Shown one piece after another: positions 42,754 through 51,765 of a stretch of DNA of 64,000 nt; the first letter of the stretch is position 1, and every line of letters starts with the position of its first letter. The translations under genes and the position numbers were made by a program. A model generated the notes under the pieces. That model was given only the letters and a program-made list of their open reading frames with translations, searched no databases and was not told the origin of the DNA. Source of the stretch: DASWYT01 sp965246875 (GTDB lineage: Bacteria; Pseudomonadota; Alphaproteobacteria; Micavibrionales; SZUA-601); contig CBDFFU010000006.1 of NCBI GenBank assembly GCA_965246875.1, positions 434,001 through 498,000 of the forward strand, read 5' to 3'.

Positions 42754-44697
42754 GTGCCGAAACAATCCACTGATACGGCTGTGTCCACCGGACACCAAAC
42801 TTCCAGTCATGTTGCACATAGTGCGACGCGAGCAGTGCCAAAAGGCAAAAAGCTTTGGGGTCTGATGCTGGCGGCGACCGGTATCGTGTATGGCGATATC
42901 GGAACCAGTCCGCTTTATGCATTCAAGGAATCGCTGAGTCATCATCATGCCATCGATACAACCCCCGAGAATATATTGGGAATATTGTCGTTGGTGTTGT
43001 GGTCACTGCTGTTGGTCGTCACGGTCAAATATATCATGGTCGTCTTGCGTGCCGACAACCGGGGCGAAGGCGGCACGATGGCGCTGATGGCTTTGGTACA
43101 GCGGGCCATGGGTAATCAGGCGCATTGGGCGATGCTGTTGGGCTTGGCCGGGGCGGCACTGCTCTATGGTGACGGCATTATTACGCCGGCCATTTCTGTG
43201 CTTAGTGCGGTTGAAGGGTTGTCATTGATCGTGCCGAATATCCAGCAGAATATTATTTTGCTGATCACGGTGACAATTATCGTGTTTCTGTTTGCGTTCC
43301 AGAGTAATGGCACCGAACGGATCGGCAAATTTTTTGGGCCGATTATGGTGCTGTGGTTTGCGGTCTTGGCGGTTGCTGGGGTGCATCAAATCATTCAACA
43401 TCCGTTCGTACTGACGGCGTTTAACCCTTATCACGGTTATTGGTTCCTGACGAACCATTCCTGGTTGTCCTTTGTGTTATTGGGTACTATTGTGCTGGCG
43501 ATTACCGGTGTCGAGGCGCTGTATGCCGATATGGGACATTTCGGCAAACGGCCGATCCGTTTGACATGGCTGGGGCTGGTGATGCCGGCTCTCATGCTGA
43601 ATTATCTGGGGCAGGGTGCCTTGGTGTTGAGTAACCCGGCGACAATTGGCAATCCGTTCTTTTTATTATTTCCGGAATGGGCGACATTGCCTATGGTTAT
43701 CTTGGCTACGGCCGCGACGGTGATTGCCTCGCAAGCGATGATTTCAGGCGCGTTTTCCTTGACGCAACAAGCGATCCAATTGGGATTTGCACCACGTTTC
43801 GCTATTCAGCATACGTCGGCACATCAAATCGGTCAGATCTATCTGCCGCGTTTGAATATGCTGATGTTTATTGGTGTCGTGATTTTGGTCTTGACGTTCA
43901 AGACCTCCAGCAATCTGGCTGCGGCTTATGGTATTGCCGTGACAGGAACCATTTTAATTACGACCTGTTTGATCGTCATTGTCGCGCGGTATAAATGGCA
44001 ATGGGCCTGGTGGAAAATCGTTGCTTTGTTTGTGCCGCTGTTCGTCATTGATGCTGCATTTTTTGGCGCGAATTTGCTGAAAATCAAAGATGGTGGTTGG
44101 TTGCCCTTAATGCTGGGTGCCGCGATTTTTATTTTGATGGTGACATGGCGCGATGGGCAAGCGTTGACCTATCGCCGGCGCGGGCAGGATGGAGAACGTC
44201 TGCCGCATTTCCTGAAACATCTCAAAGCCTATCCGGTCATCCGCACAGAGGGCCGCGCGGCGTATTTATCACGTGACATTGATCATGTGCCGTATGCGCT
44301 GGCATTGAACGTGAAGCACAACAAAGTGCTGCATGGCCAGGTGTTTCTGGTGCGCGTTGATATTCTGGATGTGCCGCGGGTGTTGGAACATGACCGGTTG
44401 CAGATCAAGGATATGGGGCAAGGGGTTTTCCAGGTCATCATTCAATATGGTTTTATGCAGGAACCAAACGTGCCGCGTGCCTTGAGCTTAGCCGACACAA
44501 TCGGTATTGAACTGGACGTGAAAACGCTGTCTTATTTTCTGGGCCGGGAAACCGTGGTGCCGACAAAACTGCCGGGCATGGCCTTGTGGCGGGAGCGTTT
44601 ATTTGCGGCGATGTCGCACAATGCGGCATCAGCCGCCGACTTTTATAATCTGCCGCACAACCGCGTCATCGAAATCGGACGACAGATCGCGATTTAG
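42754..44697 (+). CDS. kup: KUP family potassium uptake protein
   Basis: Kup is a proton-coupled potassium importer of the inner membrane. The 647-residue product has the family start LMLAATGIVYGDIGTSPLYA, twelve hydrophobic segments, the LLYGDGIITPAISVLSAVEG region and a cytosolic C-terminal domain ending near FYNLPHNRVIEIG. Two GTG codons are possible. I prefer the second (42754), which has AGGTGA five bases upstream; the first lies within that site. Confidence 0.95.
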   Translation: MPKQSTDTAVSTGHQTSSHVAHSATRAVPKGKKLWGLMLAATGIVYGDIGTSPLYAFKESLSHHHAIDTTPENILGILSLVLWSLLLVVTVKYIMVVLRADNRGEGGTMALMALVQRAMGNQAHWAMLLGLAGAALLYGDGIITPAISVLSAVEGLSLIVPNIQQNIILLITVTIIVFLFAFQSNGTERIGKFFGPIMVLWFAVLAVAGVHQIIQHPFVLTAFNPYHGYWFLTNHSWLSFVLLGTIVLAITGVEALYADMGHFGKRPIRLTWLGLVMPALMLNYLGQGALVLSNPATIGNPFFLLFPEWATLPMVILATAATVIASQAMISGAFSLTQQAIQLGFAPRFAIQHTSAHQIGQIYLPRLNMLMFIGVVILVLTFKTSSNLAAAYGIAVTGTILITTCLIVIVARYKWQWAWWKIVALFVPLFVIDAAFFGANLLKIKDGGWLPLMLGAAIFILMVTWRDGQALTYRRRGQDGERLPHFLKHLKAYPVIRTEGRAAYLSRDIDHVPYALALNVKHNKVLHGQVFLVRVDILDVPRVLEHDRLQIKDMGQGVFQVIIQYGFMQEPNVPRALSLADTIGIELDVKTLSYFLGRETVVPTKLPGMALWRERLFAAMSHNAASAADFYNLPHNRVIEIGRQIAI

Positions 44698-44707
44698 AAA
44701 AGTGGCT

Positions 44708-45445
44708 TTAGTTGCTTAACGTCTGATCCGGGTTACGCACACCAGCCCAAATGTTGATGACTTCAACAAAAGCTGCAAATGCCATAGCCGCATAAATATA
44801 GGAATGTGGAATCGCATAGCCGATGCTGTCGCTGACCAGTAGAATACCAACCAGCAAGATAAAGCCGATGGCCAGCGTTTTGATCGACGGATAGCGTTGG
44901 ATAAAGCTTGATACGGCACCCGTGGCAAAGATCATGGCCGCAATGGCGATCATGATGGCAATGATGATCAACGGGATATTTCGTGTTAAACCCACGGCTG
45001 TAATTACACTGTCAAACGACAGCACCAGATCAATAAACATGATCTGGATGATGGTACTCGTCAAACTGGTTTTGCGTTTTGGCGTGCCGTCATGCGCGTT
45101 GTCAGTGAATAAATCACGCACGCCGGTGATGGACTTATAGACCAGGAATAAACCACCGACGAGCATTAGCAGATCACGACCGGAAAACTCACGCCCCAAA
45201 ACGGTCAACACTGGTTCAGTCAGCCGCAGCATCCAGGAAATCGTGAACAGCAACAGGATGCGCAAAATCAGGGCAAAGCCCAGACCAATAGCGCGCACCT
45301 GTTTCGATGTCTTCTCCGGTAGGTCTTGGACCAGCAACGCAATAAACACGACGTTATCGACACCCAGTACGATTTCGAGCATTGTTAACGACAGGAGAAT
45401 CATCAGGCCGGGGAGAGTTAACAGCTGCGCTAGATCGGTGAGCAT
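44708..45445 (-). CDS. TerC family integral membrane protein
   Basis: A 245-residue TerC/YoaE-type protein with seven or eight hydrophobic segments. Conserved acidic residues sit in the membrane pattern LTMLEIVLGVDNVVFIALLV and in IQIMFIDLVLSFDSVITAVG, the usual metal- or ion-linked motifs of the family. The proper start is the ATG at 45445, preceded by AGAAGG; an open frame upstream adds 43 unrelated residues. TerC proteins have been linked to tellurite resistance and manganese export. It is divergent from the caspase-like gene. Confidence 0.93.
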   Translation of the reverse strand: MLTDLAQLLTLPGLMILLSLTMLEIVLGVDNVVFIALLVQDLPEKTSKQVRAIGLGFALILRILLLFTISWMLRLTEPVLTVLGREFSGRDLLMLVGGLFLVYKSITGVRDLFTDNAHDGTPKRKTSLTSTIIQIMFIDLVLSFDSVITAVGLTRNIPLIIIAIMIAIAAMIFATGAVSSFIQRYPSIKTLAIGFILLVGILLVSDSIGYAIPHSYIYAAMAFAAFVEVINIWAGVRNPDQTLSN

Positions 45446-45524
45446 GATGTTGGCCTTCTGAGAGAAAAGAATAAGATGTTTGAACTGTAAAGGAATTGCC
45501 TTTTTTGTAAAGATTTGATATAAT

Positions 45525-46718
45525 ATGGCAATGAATAGCCTCTTTAAAAATTTTCTATTAAATAGCCTGGCCATTGGTGCAGTCGCTGTCGGGCATGTTG
45601 AGGCACAGACAAAAAGTAAAATGGAGTTGTCAAAGCCGGCGATACCTCCATCTATGGTTATATTTACAGCTGATGTCGCGGATGGTGATACATCAAAGTA
45701 TCAAAACATTTGGCAGCCGCAAATGAAAATGATGGCCTATAGTTTTTCCCGCCGTATGAGCGTTTTGGAAATTGGCGACGGCAAGACACGCCCACGCAAT
45801 TATGAAGCAAAAGAAGACAGTATGAATGCTGTCATGCTGAAAGAAGGTTTGCTGAATTATTATTTTCATGCACACGGAACAGATCAAAGTATGAAGGCAA
45901 ACCATGAAGTTTATTTGGGACTTGATAGTTTGGACCATGACAACGGATTCTCTCCGACGATTACTGTATTGCGCGATGTGTTGGATCAGTCGATTCACAA
46001 TCAGATCCCTCTGCATTTAGTTATTGAGGCGTGTAATTCGGATATGTTTTTGAGAGATATTGAAATCGATCATCTAATGAACAAAACAACACCTAGTCAA
46101 AAAACCTATCCACCCGGCACGCAAATATTTGTATCGTCTCAAGGAAACGACGTTACTTTTACAAGTCCAAGTAAAAACACAGCATTAAGGCTGGGGGCAG
46201 TGCAAAAGCCCTTGCGTGATTTATTAGATTACACACACACCTACAATGGTCTGCTATACGACCAAACTGATGCAAAAAACGATGAGGAACGTCATATCCA
46301 TACATCAAGTGGCGGATCACTTTTAATTGTTGAAGAAAATAGTGATATAAATGTGATCAGTCCACGTCATGCGCTAAAACAACGGCTTGGGATAGGCTTG
46401 CAAGAAAGTGAGCGAGTCACTATCAGCAAAAATTATCAGCACTATTTGGATCGTATGGCCCCTGGTACAATCGGGGCAGAATCTTTTACAGACAATATTG
46501 AAACATATTCTCAGATTTTGAAACAAAAAACGTCCATGCGGACTATTGATCCCTCTGATCAAAATAAATTATTGCATTACTTGTCTTTCCTGGAAGAGAA
46601 AATACCACTGTCGACTTTTTCCAGTTTTCTGAAAGCGGAACATGAAGAGAATTTAGTATGGTCTAAGTTGAAGAATATTAGTCCAATATTGCCATCTATC
46701 CTGTTGTTACGTCCCTAA
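45525..46718 (+). CDS. secreted protein with caspase-like (clan CD) catalytic motifs
   Basis: A 397-residue protein with a signal peptide (cleavage after HVEAQ or nearby). It has two motifs placed as in caspase-like cysteine peptidases: a His-Gly pair (NYYFHAHGTD, His117) after a hydrophobic strand, and Cys170 in PLHLVIEACNSDMF, 53 residues later. Beyond them the protein resembles no family that I know. The C-terminal half is helical and has no membrane segment. The gene is A+T-rich and stands alone. A secreted peptidase, perhaps acting on another cell, is a reasonable hypothesis. Confidence 0.55.
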   Translation: MAMNSLFKNFLLNSLAIGAVAVGHVEAQTKSKMELSKPAIPPSMVIFTADVADGDTSKYQNIWQPQMKMMAYSFSRRMSVLEIGDGKTRPRNYEAKEDSMNAVMLKEGLLNYYFHAHGTDQSMKANHEVYLGLDSLDHDNGFSPTITVLRDVLDQSIHNQIPLHLVIEACNSDMFLRDIEIDHLMNKTTPSQKTYPPGTQIFVSSQGNDVTFTSPSKNTALRLGAVQKPLRDLLDYTHTYNGLLYDQTDAKNDEERHIHTSSGGSLLIVEENSDINVISPRHALKQRLGIGLQESERVTISKNYQHYLDRMAPGTIGAESFTDNIETYSQILKQKTSMRTIDPSDQNKLLHYLSFLEEKIPLSTFSSFLKAEHEENLVWSKLKNISPILPSILLLRP

Positions 46719-47239
46719 TTCGCCCAGACGATAAACCCATTTAAGTAAACCGCGAATGTCAACCAGGCCAGATAAGGCAATAACATTACAGCAGCAAAAC
46801 GGTCATAGCGTTTTATCCATACAGCCAACACAATGGCAGACAGCCAGACAGCCAGCAGCCAGATGAACCCGAGTGTTGCGTTCTGGCTGGCGAAGAAGGC
46901 GTAAGACCAGCTCCAGTTCAATAGCATGTGCCCAATGGCAAAGGCCCAGAAATCCGGTGCCCAGATTTTGAATGTGGTGAGATCGTTATGCGGTGGACGG
47001 TTGTTACCCAGTGACCAAACCCGCCATAAGGCATAGGCGATCAAACCGTAAAGAATTGTCCATGCCAGTGGAAATATAAACGCTGGCGGGTTCAGCGGCG
47101 ATTTGATTAAGCCGGCATACCAATTTTGAATCTGCGGATTGCCGGGGTTCGGGCTGGCAAAAGAACCGATCAGCATCGAGATGCCTTCAAAGACAACCAG
47201 CCAGGGCAGGAACGAGAAAAACTTTTTAATGGTGGTCAT
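46715..47239 (-). CDS. tspO: TspO/MBR family protein
   Basis: A 174-residue membrane protein with five helices, the TspO fold. It has WYAGLIKSPLNPPAFIFPLA, WTILYGLIAYALWRVW, and then LLNWSWSYAFFASQNATLGF and PYLAWLTFAVYLNGFIVW. TspO binds porphyrins and cholesterol-like ligands and is linked to stress and tetrapyrrole control. It overlaps the convergent caspase-like gene by four bases at the stop codons. Confidence 0.93.
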   Translation of the reverse strand: MTTIKKFFSFLPWLVVFEGISMLIGSFASPNPGNPQIQNWYAGLIKSPLNPPAFIFPLAWTILYGLIAYALWRVWSLGNNRPPHNDLTTFKIWAPDFWAFAIGHMLLNWSWSYAFFASQNATLGFIWLLAVWLSAIVLAVWIKRYDRFAAVMLLPYLAWLTFAVYLNGFIVWAN

Positions 47240-47263
47240 GACTGTGAAACTCTGCGCCAGAAA

Positions 47264-47287
47264 AAACCCGCCGAAAGGGGCGGGTTT
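47264..47287 (-). terminator. rho-independent terminator after rplS
   Basis: A 9-bp stem (AAACCCGCC with GGCGGGTTT), loop of six bases, with a T run on the minus strand. It is located between rplS and tspO. Confidence 0.88.
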
Positions 47288-47331
47288 AAATCTAATGGAT
47301 TTTGCCTTGAAAGCAAAGCTTGCCGCGCAAA

Positions 47332-47757
47332 CTACTCGGCGGCTTGGGCCAAGCTGGATTTTTTCTTGTTCGGCATGTTGGCGGTATCGCGGCCAGTCGT
47401 ACGCTCGGAAATACGCGCTGACTTGCCTTGGCGATCGCGCAAATAGTACAATTTCGCGCGGCGGACTTTACCCTTGCGCAGCACTTCGATGGAATCGATA
47501 CGGTTGGAATAAAGCGGGAACACACGCTCGACGCCTTCACCATAGGAAATTTTGCGGACAGTGAATGATGAGTTCAAACCGGTGCCGGAACGGCCAACGC
47601 AAACGCCTTCATAGGCCTGGATACGCTCACGGTTGCCTTCAGCGACTTTGACGTTGACTTTCAACGTGTCGCCAGAGGAGAAATCAGGAGTTATTTTATT
47701 GTCGGTCAGTTTGGCAAGCTGTGCTTGTTCAACGATAGCGATTAACGGGTTTTGCAT
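47332..47757 (-). CDS. rplS: ribosomal protein bL19
   Basis: bL19 sits at the interface of the ribosomal subunits. The 141-residue product has the signature FSSGDTLKVNVKVAEGNRER, IQAYEGVCVGRSGTGLNSSF and GEGVERVFPLYSNRIDSIEV, and ends with a short charged extension (MPNKKKSSLAQAAE). The start is the ATG at 47757; an ATG 63 bases upstream would add residues foreign to the family. It follows trmD on the same strand. Confidence 0.97.
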   Translation of the reverse strand: MQNPLIAIVEQAQLAKLTDNKITPDFSSGDTLKVNVKVAEGNRERIQAYEGVCVGRSGTGLNSSFTVRKISYGEGVERVFPLYSNRIDSIEVLRKGKVRRAKLYYLRDRQGKSARISERTTGRDTANMPNKKKSSLAQAAE

Positions 47758-47861
47758 GGCACACCTTGCTTCTTGTGTCGGCGCGTGGCGGCGACTCAAT
47801 AGGAAATTTGAATGTCCCATCAGTCTACCACGACTATGTTAATTTTGTCTAGTTGTTTTGC

Positions 47862-48569
47862 TTAAGGTTTCCGTTTGATAAACGCATCCCAGAGGTCCGG
47901 GCGGCGCTTGGCGGTGAGGGTCTCGGCTTCAGCTTGCCGCCACTGGCGGATTTCGGCGTGATGCCCACTCAGCAAAACGAGTGGAGTATGGTGTGAGACC
48001 CCATTTTTGTCAAGCCAATTCGCAGGTCGCGTGTAATGCGGATATTCCAGCAGGCCATTGTAAAAACTTTCCTCATGATGGGTGTCGGCATTACCCAAAA
48101 CACCGGGCAGCAGGCGTAAAACCGCGTCAATCAGCACCATGGCCGCCATTTCACCACCGGTCAGGACGTAATCGCCGATACTGACCTCGGTAAAGTCATG
48201 AGCGTCCAGCACCCGTTGGTCCACGCCTTCATAGCGCCCGCATAATAATGTCAGGGCTGATTCGGCAGCCAGTTGTGTGGCCAAGGCTTGCGTCAGCGGC
48301 GTGCCGCGTGGGCTGAGATAAATCCGCTTGCCGCGTTTATCGTCAGGGATGGAGAACAAGGCGTTTTCAATGATATCCGGTTTCATCACCATGCCAGCCC
48401 CGCCACCGAATGGCGTGTCGTCCACCGTTTTGTGTTTGTCCGTCGCAAAATCCCGGATATTGATGGCGTTTAATTGCCATTTGTTTTGCTGCAAGGCTTG
48501 CCCGGTCAGGCTGGCACCCAAGGGGCCAGGGAAGAGATCAGGGAAAAGGGTGAGGATGGAGATATGCAT
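47862..48569 (-). CDS. trmD: tRNA (guanine37-N1)-methyltransferase TrmD
   Basis: TrmD makes m1G37 next to the anticodon and prevents frameshifts. The 235-residue product has the SPOUT knot signatures: ISILTLFPDLFPGPLG, VDDTPFGGGAGMVMKP, LLCGRYEGVDQRV and SIGDYVLTGGEMAAMVLIDA. The start at MHISILTLFPD is preferred; an upstream frame lacks similarity. It is followed by rplS and preceded at 2 bases by the gamma-carbonic anhydrase gene. Confidence 0.97.
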   Translation of the reverse strand: MHISILTLFPDLFPGPLGASLTGQALQQNKWQLNAINIRDFATDKHKTVDDTPFGGGAGMVMKPDIIENALFSIPDDKRGKRIYLSPRGTPLTQALATQLAAESALTLLCGRYEGVDQRVLDAHDFTEVSIGDYVLTGGEMAAMVLIDAVLRLLPGVLGNADTHHEESFYNGLLEYPHYTRPANWLDKNGVSHHTPLVLLSGHHAEIRQWRQAEAETLTAKRRPDLWDAFIKRKP

Positions 48570-48571
48570 GA

Positions 48572-49102
48572 TTAAATTTTCTGATAGTTCGCAGCAACCA
48601 TACGGTATTCTACCGCGTTTTCCTGCATGTGCTTGACATCGGCCTCGGTCAATTGCCGCACGCAACGCGCCGGGCTGCCCATCCACAATTCACCGCGCCG
48701 CACGATCTTGTTGGGCGTCACGAGGCTGCCGGCTGCCACCATGGCGAACGACTCCACGATCGCGCCATCCATGACGCAGGCTCTCATGCCGACGAAGCAA
48801 TCATCCTGAAGCTCGCAGGCATGGATCAAAGCTTGATGGCCGATGGTGATATTGTCGCCGATCGTCGTTTGGCCAGTTGGCGTGCGCGAGACATGGACGA
48901 CTGTGCCGTCCTGAATATTCGTGCCCGACCCAATGCGGATGGTGTTCACATCACCGCGAATTAGGACGTGATGCCATATGGACGTATTTGGGCCCACAGT
49001 GACATCACCCAAAATCACAGCCGTTTCGGTAATGTAGGCCGCGGGGTCGATGGTGGGGCTGATGCCCTGATAAGGCCCGATCAACGGGTGAGATGTGTTC
49101 AT
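48572..49102 (-). CDS. gamma-carbonic anhydrase-like protein (left-handed beta-helix)
   Basis: A 176-residue hexapeptide-repeat protein of the YrdA/PaaY/CaiE type. Zinc ligands of gamma-carbonic anhydrases are visible: His in WHHVLIRGDVN, and the pair in ITIGHQALIHACEL. The repeats (IGSGTNIQDGTVVHV, VGMRACVMDGAIV) and the end GELWMGSPARCVRQL are typical. The ATG at 49102 gives the usual start; an ATG at 49144 is also in frame. It lies immediately before trmD. Confidence 0.88.
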   Translation of the reverse strand: MNTSHPLIGPYQGISPTIDPAAYITETAVILGDVTVGPNTSIWHHVLIRGDVNTIRIGSGTNIQDGTVVHVSRTPTGQTTIGDNITIGHQALIHACELQDDCFVGMRACVMDGAIVESFAMVAAGSLVTPNKIVRRGELWMGSPARCVRQLTEADVKHMQENAVEYRMVAANYQKI

Positions 49103-49230
49103 ACGGGCGTAACCTCTCGCATGTGCGGGATAGAGTTCATGCACTGCACCATCGTAAAGGGATTCGGGCCCAGCGAAAGTCTGGTAGACTAGGGATAGTG
49201 TTTCAATTCGTTCCGTTTTAGGAGATCGTT

Positions 49231-49491
49231 ATGGCTTCGCAACCGCTCACCCCGTCTCAGGCTTTGTGGCAACATTATAATATCGCGCCAGTAGACAAGG
49301 CGCCAAGCCTTGTGCAACACAATCCGGTTGCGCAAAAAGAATTGTATGTCCGCCTGCAAAAGATGGGCCGTGACATGTCACGCACCGCCAGCATGGGCCA
49401 TCTGGCCAAACGTCTTGCCGCATCGACAAACAGCAACTGGCATGATGTGTCTCAACGTGAGGATGAAGGTTTGGGGTTGAGCGAAATGTAG
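49231..49491 (+). CDS. small hypothetical protein (86 residues)
   Basis: I do not recognise this 86-residue cytosolic protein (SQALWQHYNIAPVDKAPSLV; KMGRDMSRTASMGHLAKRLA). It has a TAGGAGA ribosome binding site, a clean start and its own terminator, so the gene looks real. Its charged, helical character resembles small regulatory proteins, but no function can be proposed. Confidence 0.65.
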   Translation: MASQPLTPSQALWQHYNIAPVDKAPSLVQHNPVAQKELYVRLQKMGRDMSRTASMGHLAKRLAASTNSNWHDVSQREDEGLGLSEM

Positions 49492-49511
49492 TTTTTAATT
49501 ATGACTTGAAT

Positions 49512-49540
49512 AAAAAACCCCGCACATGGCGGGGTTTTTT
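49512..49540. terminator. bidirectional rho-independent terminator
   Basis: A 10-bp or longer stem (AAAACCCCGC with GCGGGGTTTT), flanked by A and T runs on both sides. It serves the small plus-strand gene and the minus-strand rplM-rpsI operon. Confidence 0.92.
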
Positions 49541-49560
49541 GTATCCAGAAATAAAACGAC

Positions 49561-50244
49561 TTAACGTTTTTTCCATTGCTTCGAACGACGCGCTTTGCGC
49601 AAGCCGTATTTTTTACGCTCGACCATACGCGCATCACGGGTCAGGAAACCTTCTTTTTTCAAGGCTGGACGTAAGGTAGGGTCGTAATAGGTCAGGGCGC
49701 GGGAAATGCCGTGACGCACAGCGCCAGCTTGGCCTGACAAGCCGGAACCAGCAACGGTGCAAATAACGTCAAATTCGGTATCGCGACCAACTAGGATCAT
49801 TGGCTGTTGGATCACCATACGCTGGGTTGGACGGCCGAAATATTCTGTTTGGTCTTTGCCATTAATGATGATCTTGCCGGTGCCGCGTTTAACCCAGACA
49901 CGAGCCGTGGCGGTTTTACGGCGACCGGTTGCATAGGCGCGACCTTGCTTGTCGAGACGTGGCTCGGTTGGCACAACATTGGCCGTCGAGTTGCGTTTTG
50001 GCGCATCGGTGCCACCGGCGGCTGGAGCTGCTTTGGCTTCCGGTGCCTTGTTCAGGTCAGACAATGTCTTCACTTTTGATGTGACTTTTTTCTCAACAAT
50101 CGGAGCGGCTTTTGTCGTTTTGTCAGCGGCTGGCTTTTTCGCAGCGGCCGCCGCAGGGGTGGACCCCTCCGTTTTCTTCGGAGCGGCTTTGGCGTCATTT
50201 TTTGCAGCGCCGGTTGTCGGTTTCGTGTCTTTTTGATCGGCCAT
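49561..50244 (-). CDS. rpsI: ribosomal protein uS9 with a long N-terminal extension
   Basis: uS9 contacts the P-site tRNA through its C-terminal tail. The last 130 residues are classical: GRAYATGRRKTATARVWVKR, GTGKIIINGKDQTEYFGRP, SGQAGAVRHGISRAL and the tail KYGLRKARRSKQWKKR. The first 95 residues form an Ala/Lys/Thr/Pro-rich extension, longer than the roughly 30-40 residues common in alphaproteobacteria. It follows rplM by 2 bases, the standard order. Confidence 0.97.
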   Translation of the reverse strand: MADQKDTKPTTGAAKNDAKAAPKKTEGSTPAAAAAKKPAADKTTKAAPIVEKKVTSKVKTLSDLNKAPEAKAAPAAGGTDAPKRNSTANVVPTEPRLDKQGRAYATGRRKTATARVWVKRGTGKIIINGKDQTEYFGRPTQRMVIQQPMILVGRDTEFDVICTVAGSGLSGQAGAVRHGISRALTYYDPTLRPALKKEGFLTRDARMVERKKYGLRKARRSKQWKKR

Positions 50245-50246
50245 GA

Positions 50247-50714
50247 TTAGTCTCTCTTCGTGTTTTTAGCGTTTTGAGCAGCGAAATCGAACACAACAGG
50301 CTGTTGAGCCGTGTGTGGGTGATCGGTGCCGGCATAGACGCGCAGATTTTTCATCTGATAACGGGACAGGGTGTTTTTTGGCAGCATGCGCTCAACGGCT
50401 TTTTCAAGCACGCGCTCTGGAAAACGACCTTCAAGAATCTGGCCCTTGCTGCGGCCTTTGATCCCACCTGGATATCCCGTGTGCCAGTAAAACATATCAT
50501 CTTCGGCTTTGTTGCCGGTCAAATGCACTTTGTCTGCGTTGATAACGATCACGTTATCGCCGCAATCGACGTGTGGCGTAAAGAACGCTTTGTTTTTGCC
50601 GCGCAGGATCAGCGCGATTTGGGTGGCCAAACGGCCCAGAACAACATCTTTCGCGTCGATCAGCACCCATTGCTTGTTAACCTCGGAAGGTTTGATGGAA
50701 CGTGTTTGTAGCAT
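50247..50714 (-). CDS. rplM: ribosomal protein uL13
   Basis: uL13 is an early 50S assembly protein. The 155-residue product has KQWVLIDAKDVVLGRLATQI, GKNKAFFTPHVDCGDNVIVI, WHTGYPGGIKGRS and RVYAGTDHPHTAQQPVVFDF. The start is the ATG at 50714; a longer open frame upstream is not conserved. It is paired with rpsI. Confidence 0.97.
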   Translation of the reverse strand: MLQTRSIKPSEVNKQWVLIDAKDVVLGRLATQIALILRGKNKAFFTPHVDCGDNVIVINADKVHLTGNKAEDDMFYWHTGYPGGIKGRSKGQILEGRFPERVLEKAVERMLPKNTLSRYQMKNLRVYAGTDHPHTAQQPVVFDFAAQNAKNTKRD

Positions 50715-50900
50715 AGTGTCCTCGTGTGGAATTGCTTGCGGACAATACGGAGTTATATGCTGCAAGTCAAGTAATATAACGTGTTTTTATATGGGGTATT
50801 ATGATACCGTGTATAAGAGTACAAAAAATCCTCTTTTTATTTGACTTATGTATATAAAATCTGTATCTTTTAAAAACAGTTCAAGTTTAAGAGGAAACAA

Positions 50901-51752
50901 ATGACTTCTGTCACTGATGCCAAAGATATATGTGGTAAACTGGTTCGTAAAAACGGGGATGATTTGGCTTTGCTTTGGGATGTGAATGGAGTTGGGTTTT
51001 CAACTGCACTGGACATGCATACAAATGTACTGATATTCAAATATGCGGCTAGTTCTTTTGTCAAGCCAGATGCACTTAAAATGACTGATCATGATCTGGA
51101 AAATGCCGAGATGCTGGTAAAATATAATGCCCGTTTTCGCAAAGGTGTCATGAAACAACTCAACATACTTACAGAATGTGCGGAAAGCTATAATAATCGA
51201 GCGGCAAATACGCATGACTCCTTGAGTAGTAACCAACAAGATATTGACGATGACATCGGTTATGTAGAATGGAGATACACAAAAGGCAGAGAAAAATGGG
51301 AAGACAAAAATCTTGCCCTTAAAAAAGAAGGAGCATTAGCTTTTTTAAAGAATGTCAATGAATTTCGCAGCAAAATTCCGGCTGAAATTGTGGTGCCAAA
51401 TGCAGAACTTTTGTCTTTAGAGAAAATTGATTTATTGTCGAAATATTTATCTGCTGGAATTGCTAATGAAACGGAAAAGCAGAGACCAATATTAACTGAT
51501 GAAGAAAAGCAACAAGCCGATAATTGGCTTAGACATGATATTAACTTTCACACAGGCGCATTAAAAGGGATTATAGAATTTAGAGACCATGCAATTAAAG
51601 CACGTCTTATGAAAAGAAATATTGCATCTGAGGTTGCAGCGGGAAATAAGTATGCACTGCAAGTGAATGCATTTCGTCAAAATATTCCAACCTTTGATGG
51701 GCCTGTAACTGAAAAGGTTAAAGAGCTTAACAGCAAATTAGGTCGTCCGTAG
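50901..51752 (+). CDS. hypothetical soluble protein, A+T-rich
   Basis: I recognise no family for this 283-residue protein. It is hydrophilic, mostly helical, without signal or membrane segment, and rich in Lys, Glu, Asn and Asp. The AAGAGGAAAC ribosome binding site and clean start support a real gene. Its base composition is clearly more A+T-rich than rplM and rnd on either side, which suggests acquisition. Because the genome encodes a type IVB system, it could be a substrate, but nothing in the sequence proves this. Confidence 0.6.
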   Translation: MTSVTDAKDICGKLVRKNGDDLALLWDVNGVGFSTALDMHTNVLIFKYAASSFVKPDALKMTDHDLENAEMLVKYNARFRKGVMKQLNILTECAESYNNRAANTHDSLSSNQQDIDDDIGYVEWRYTKGREKWEDKNLALKKEGALAFLKNVNEFRSKIPAEIVVPNAELLSLEKIDLLSKYLSAGIANETEKQRPILTDEEKQQADNWLRHDINFHTGALKGIIEFRDHAIKARLMKRNIASEVAAGNKYALQVNAFRQNIPTFDGPVTEKVKELNSKLGRP

Positions 51753-51765
51753 GCTTATAATGTTT

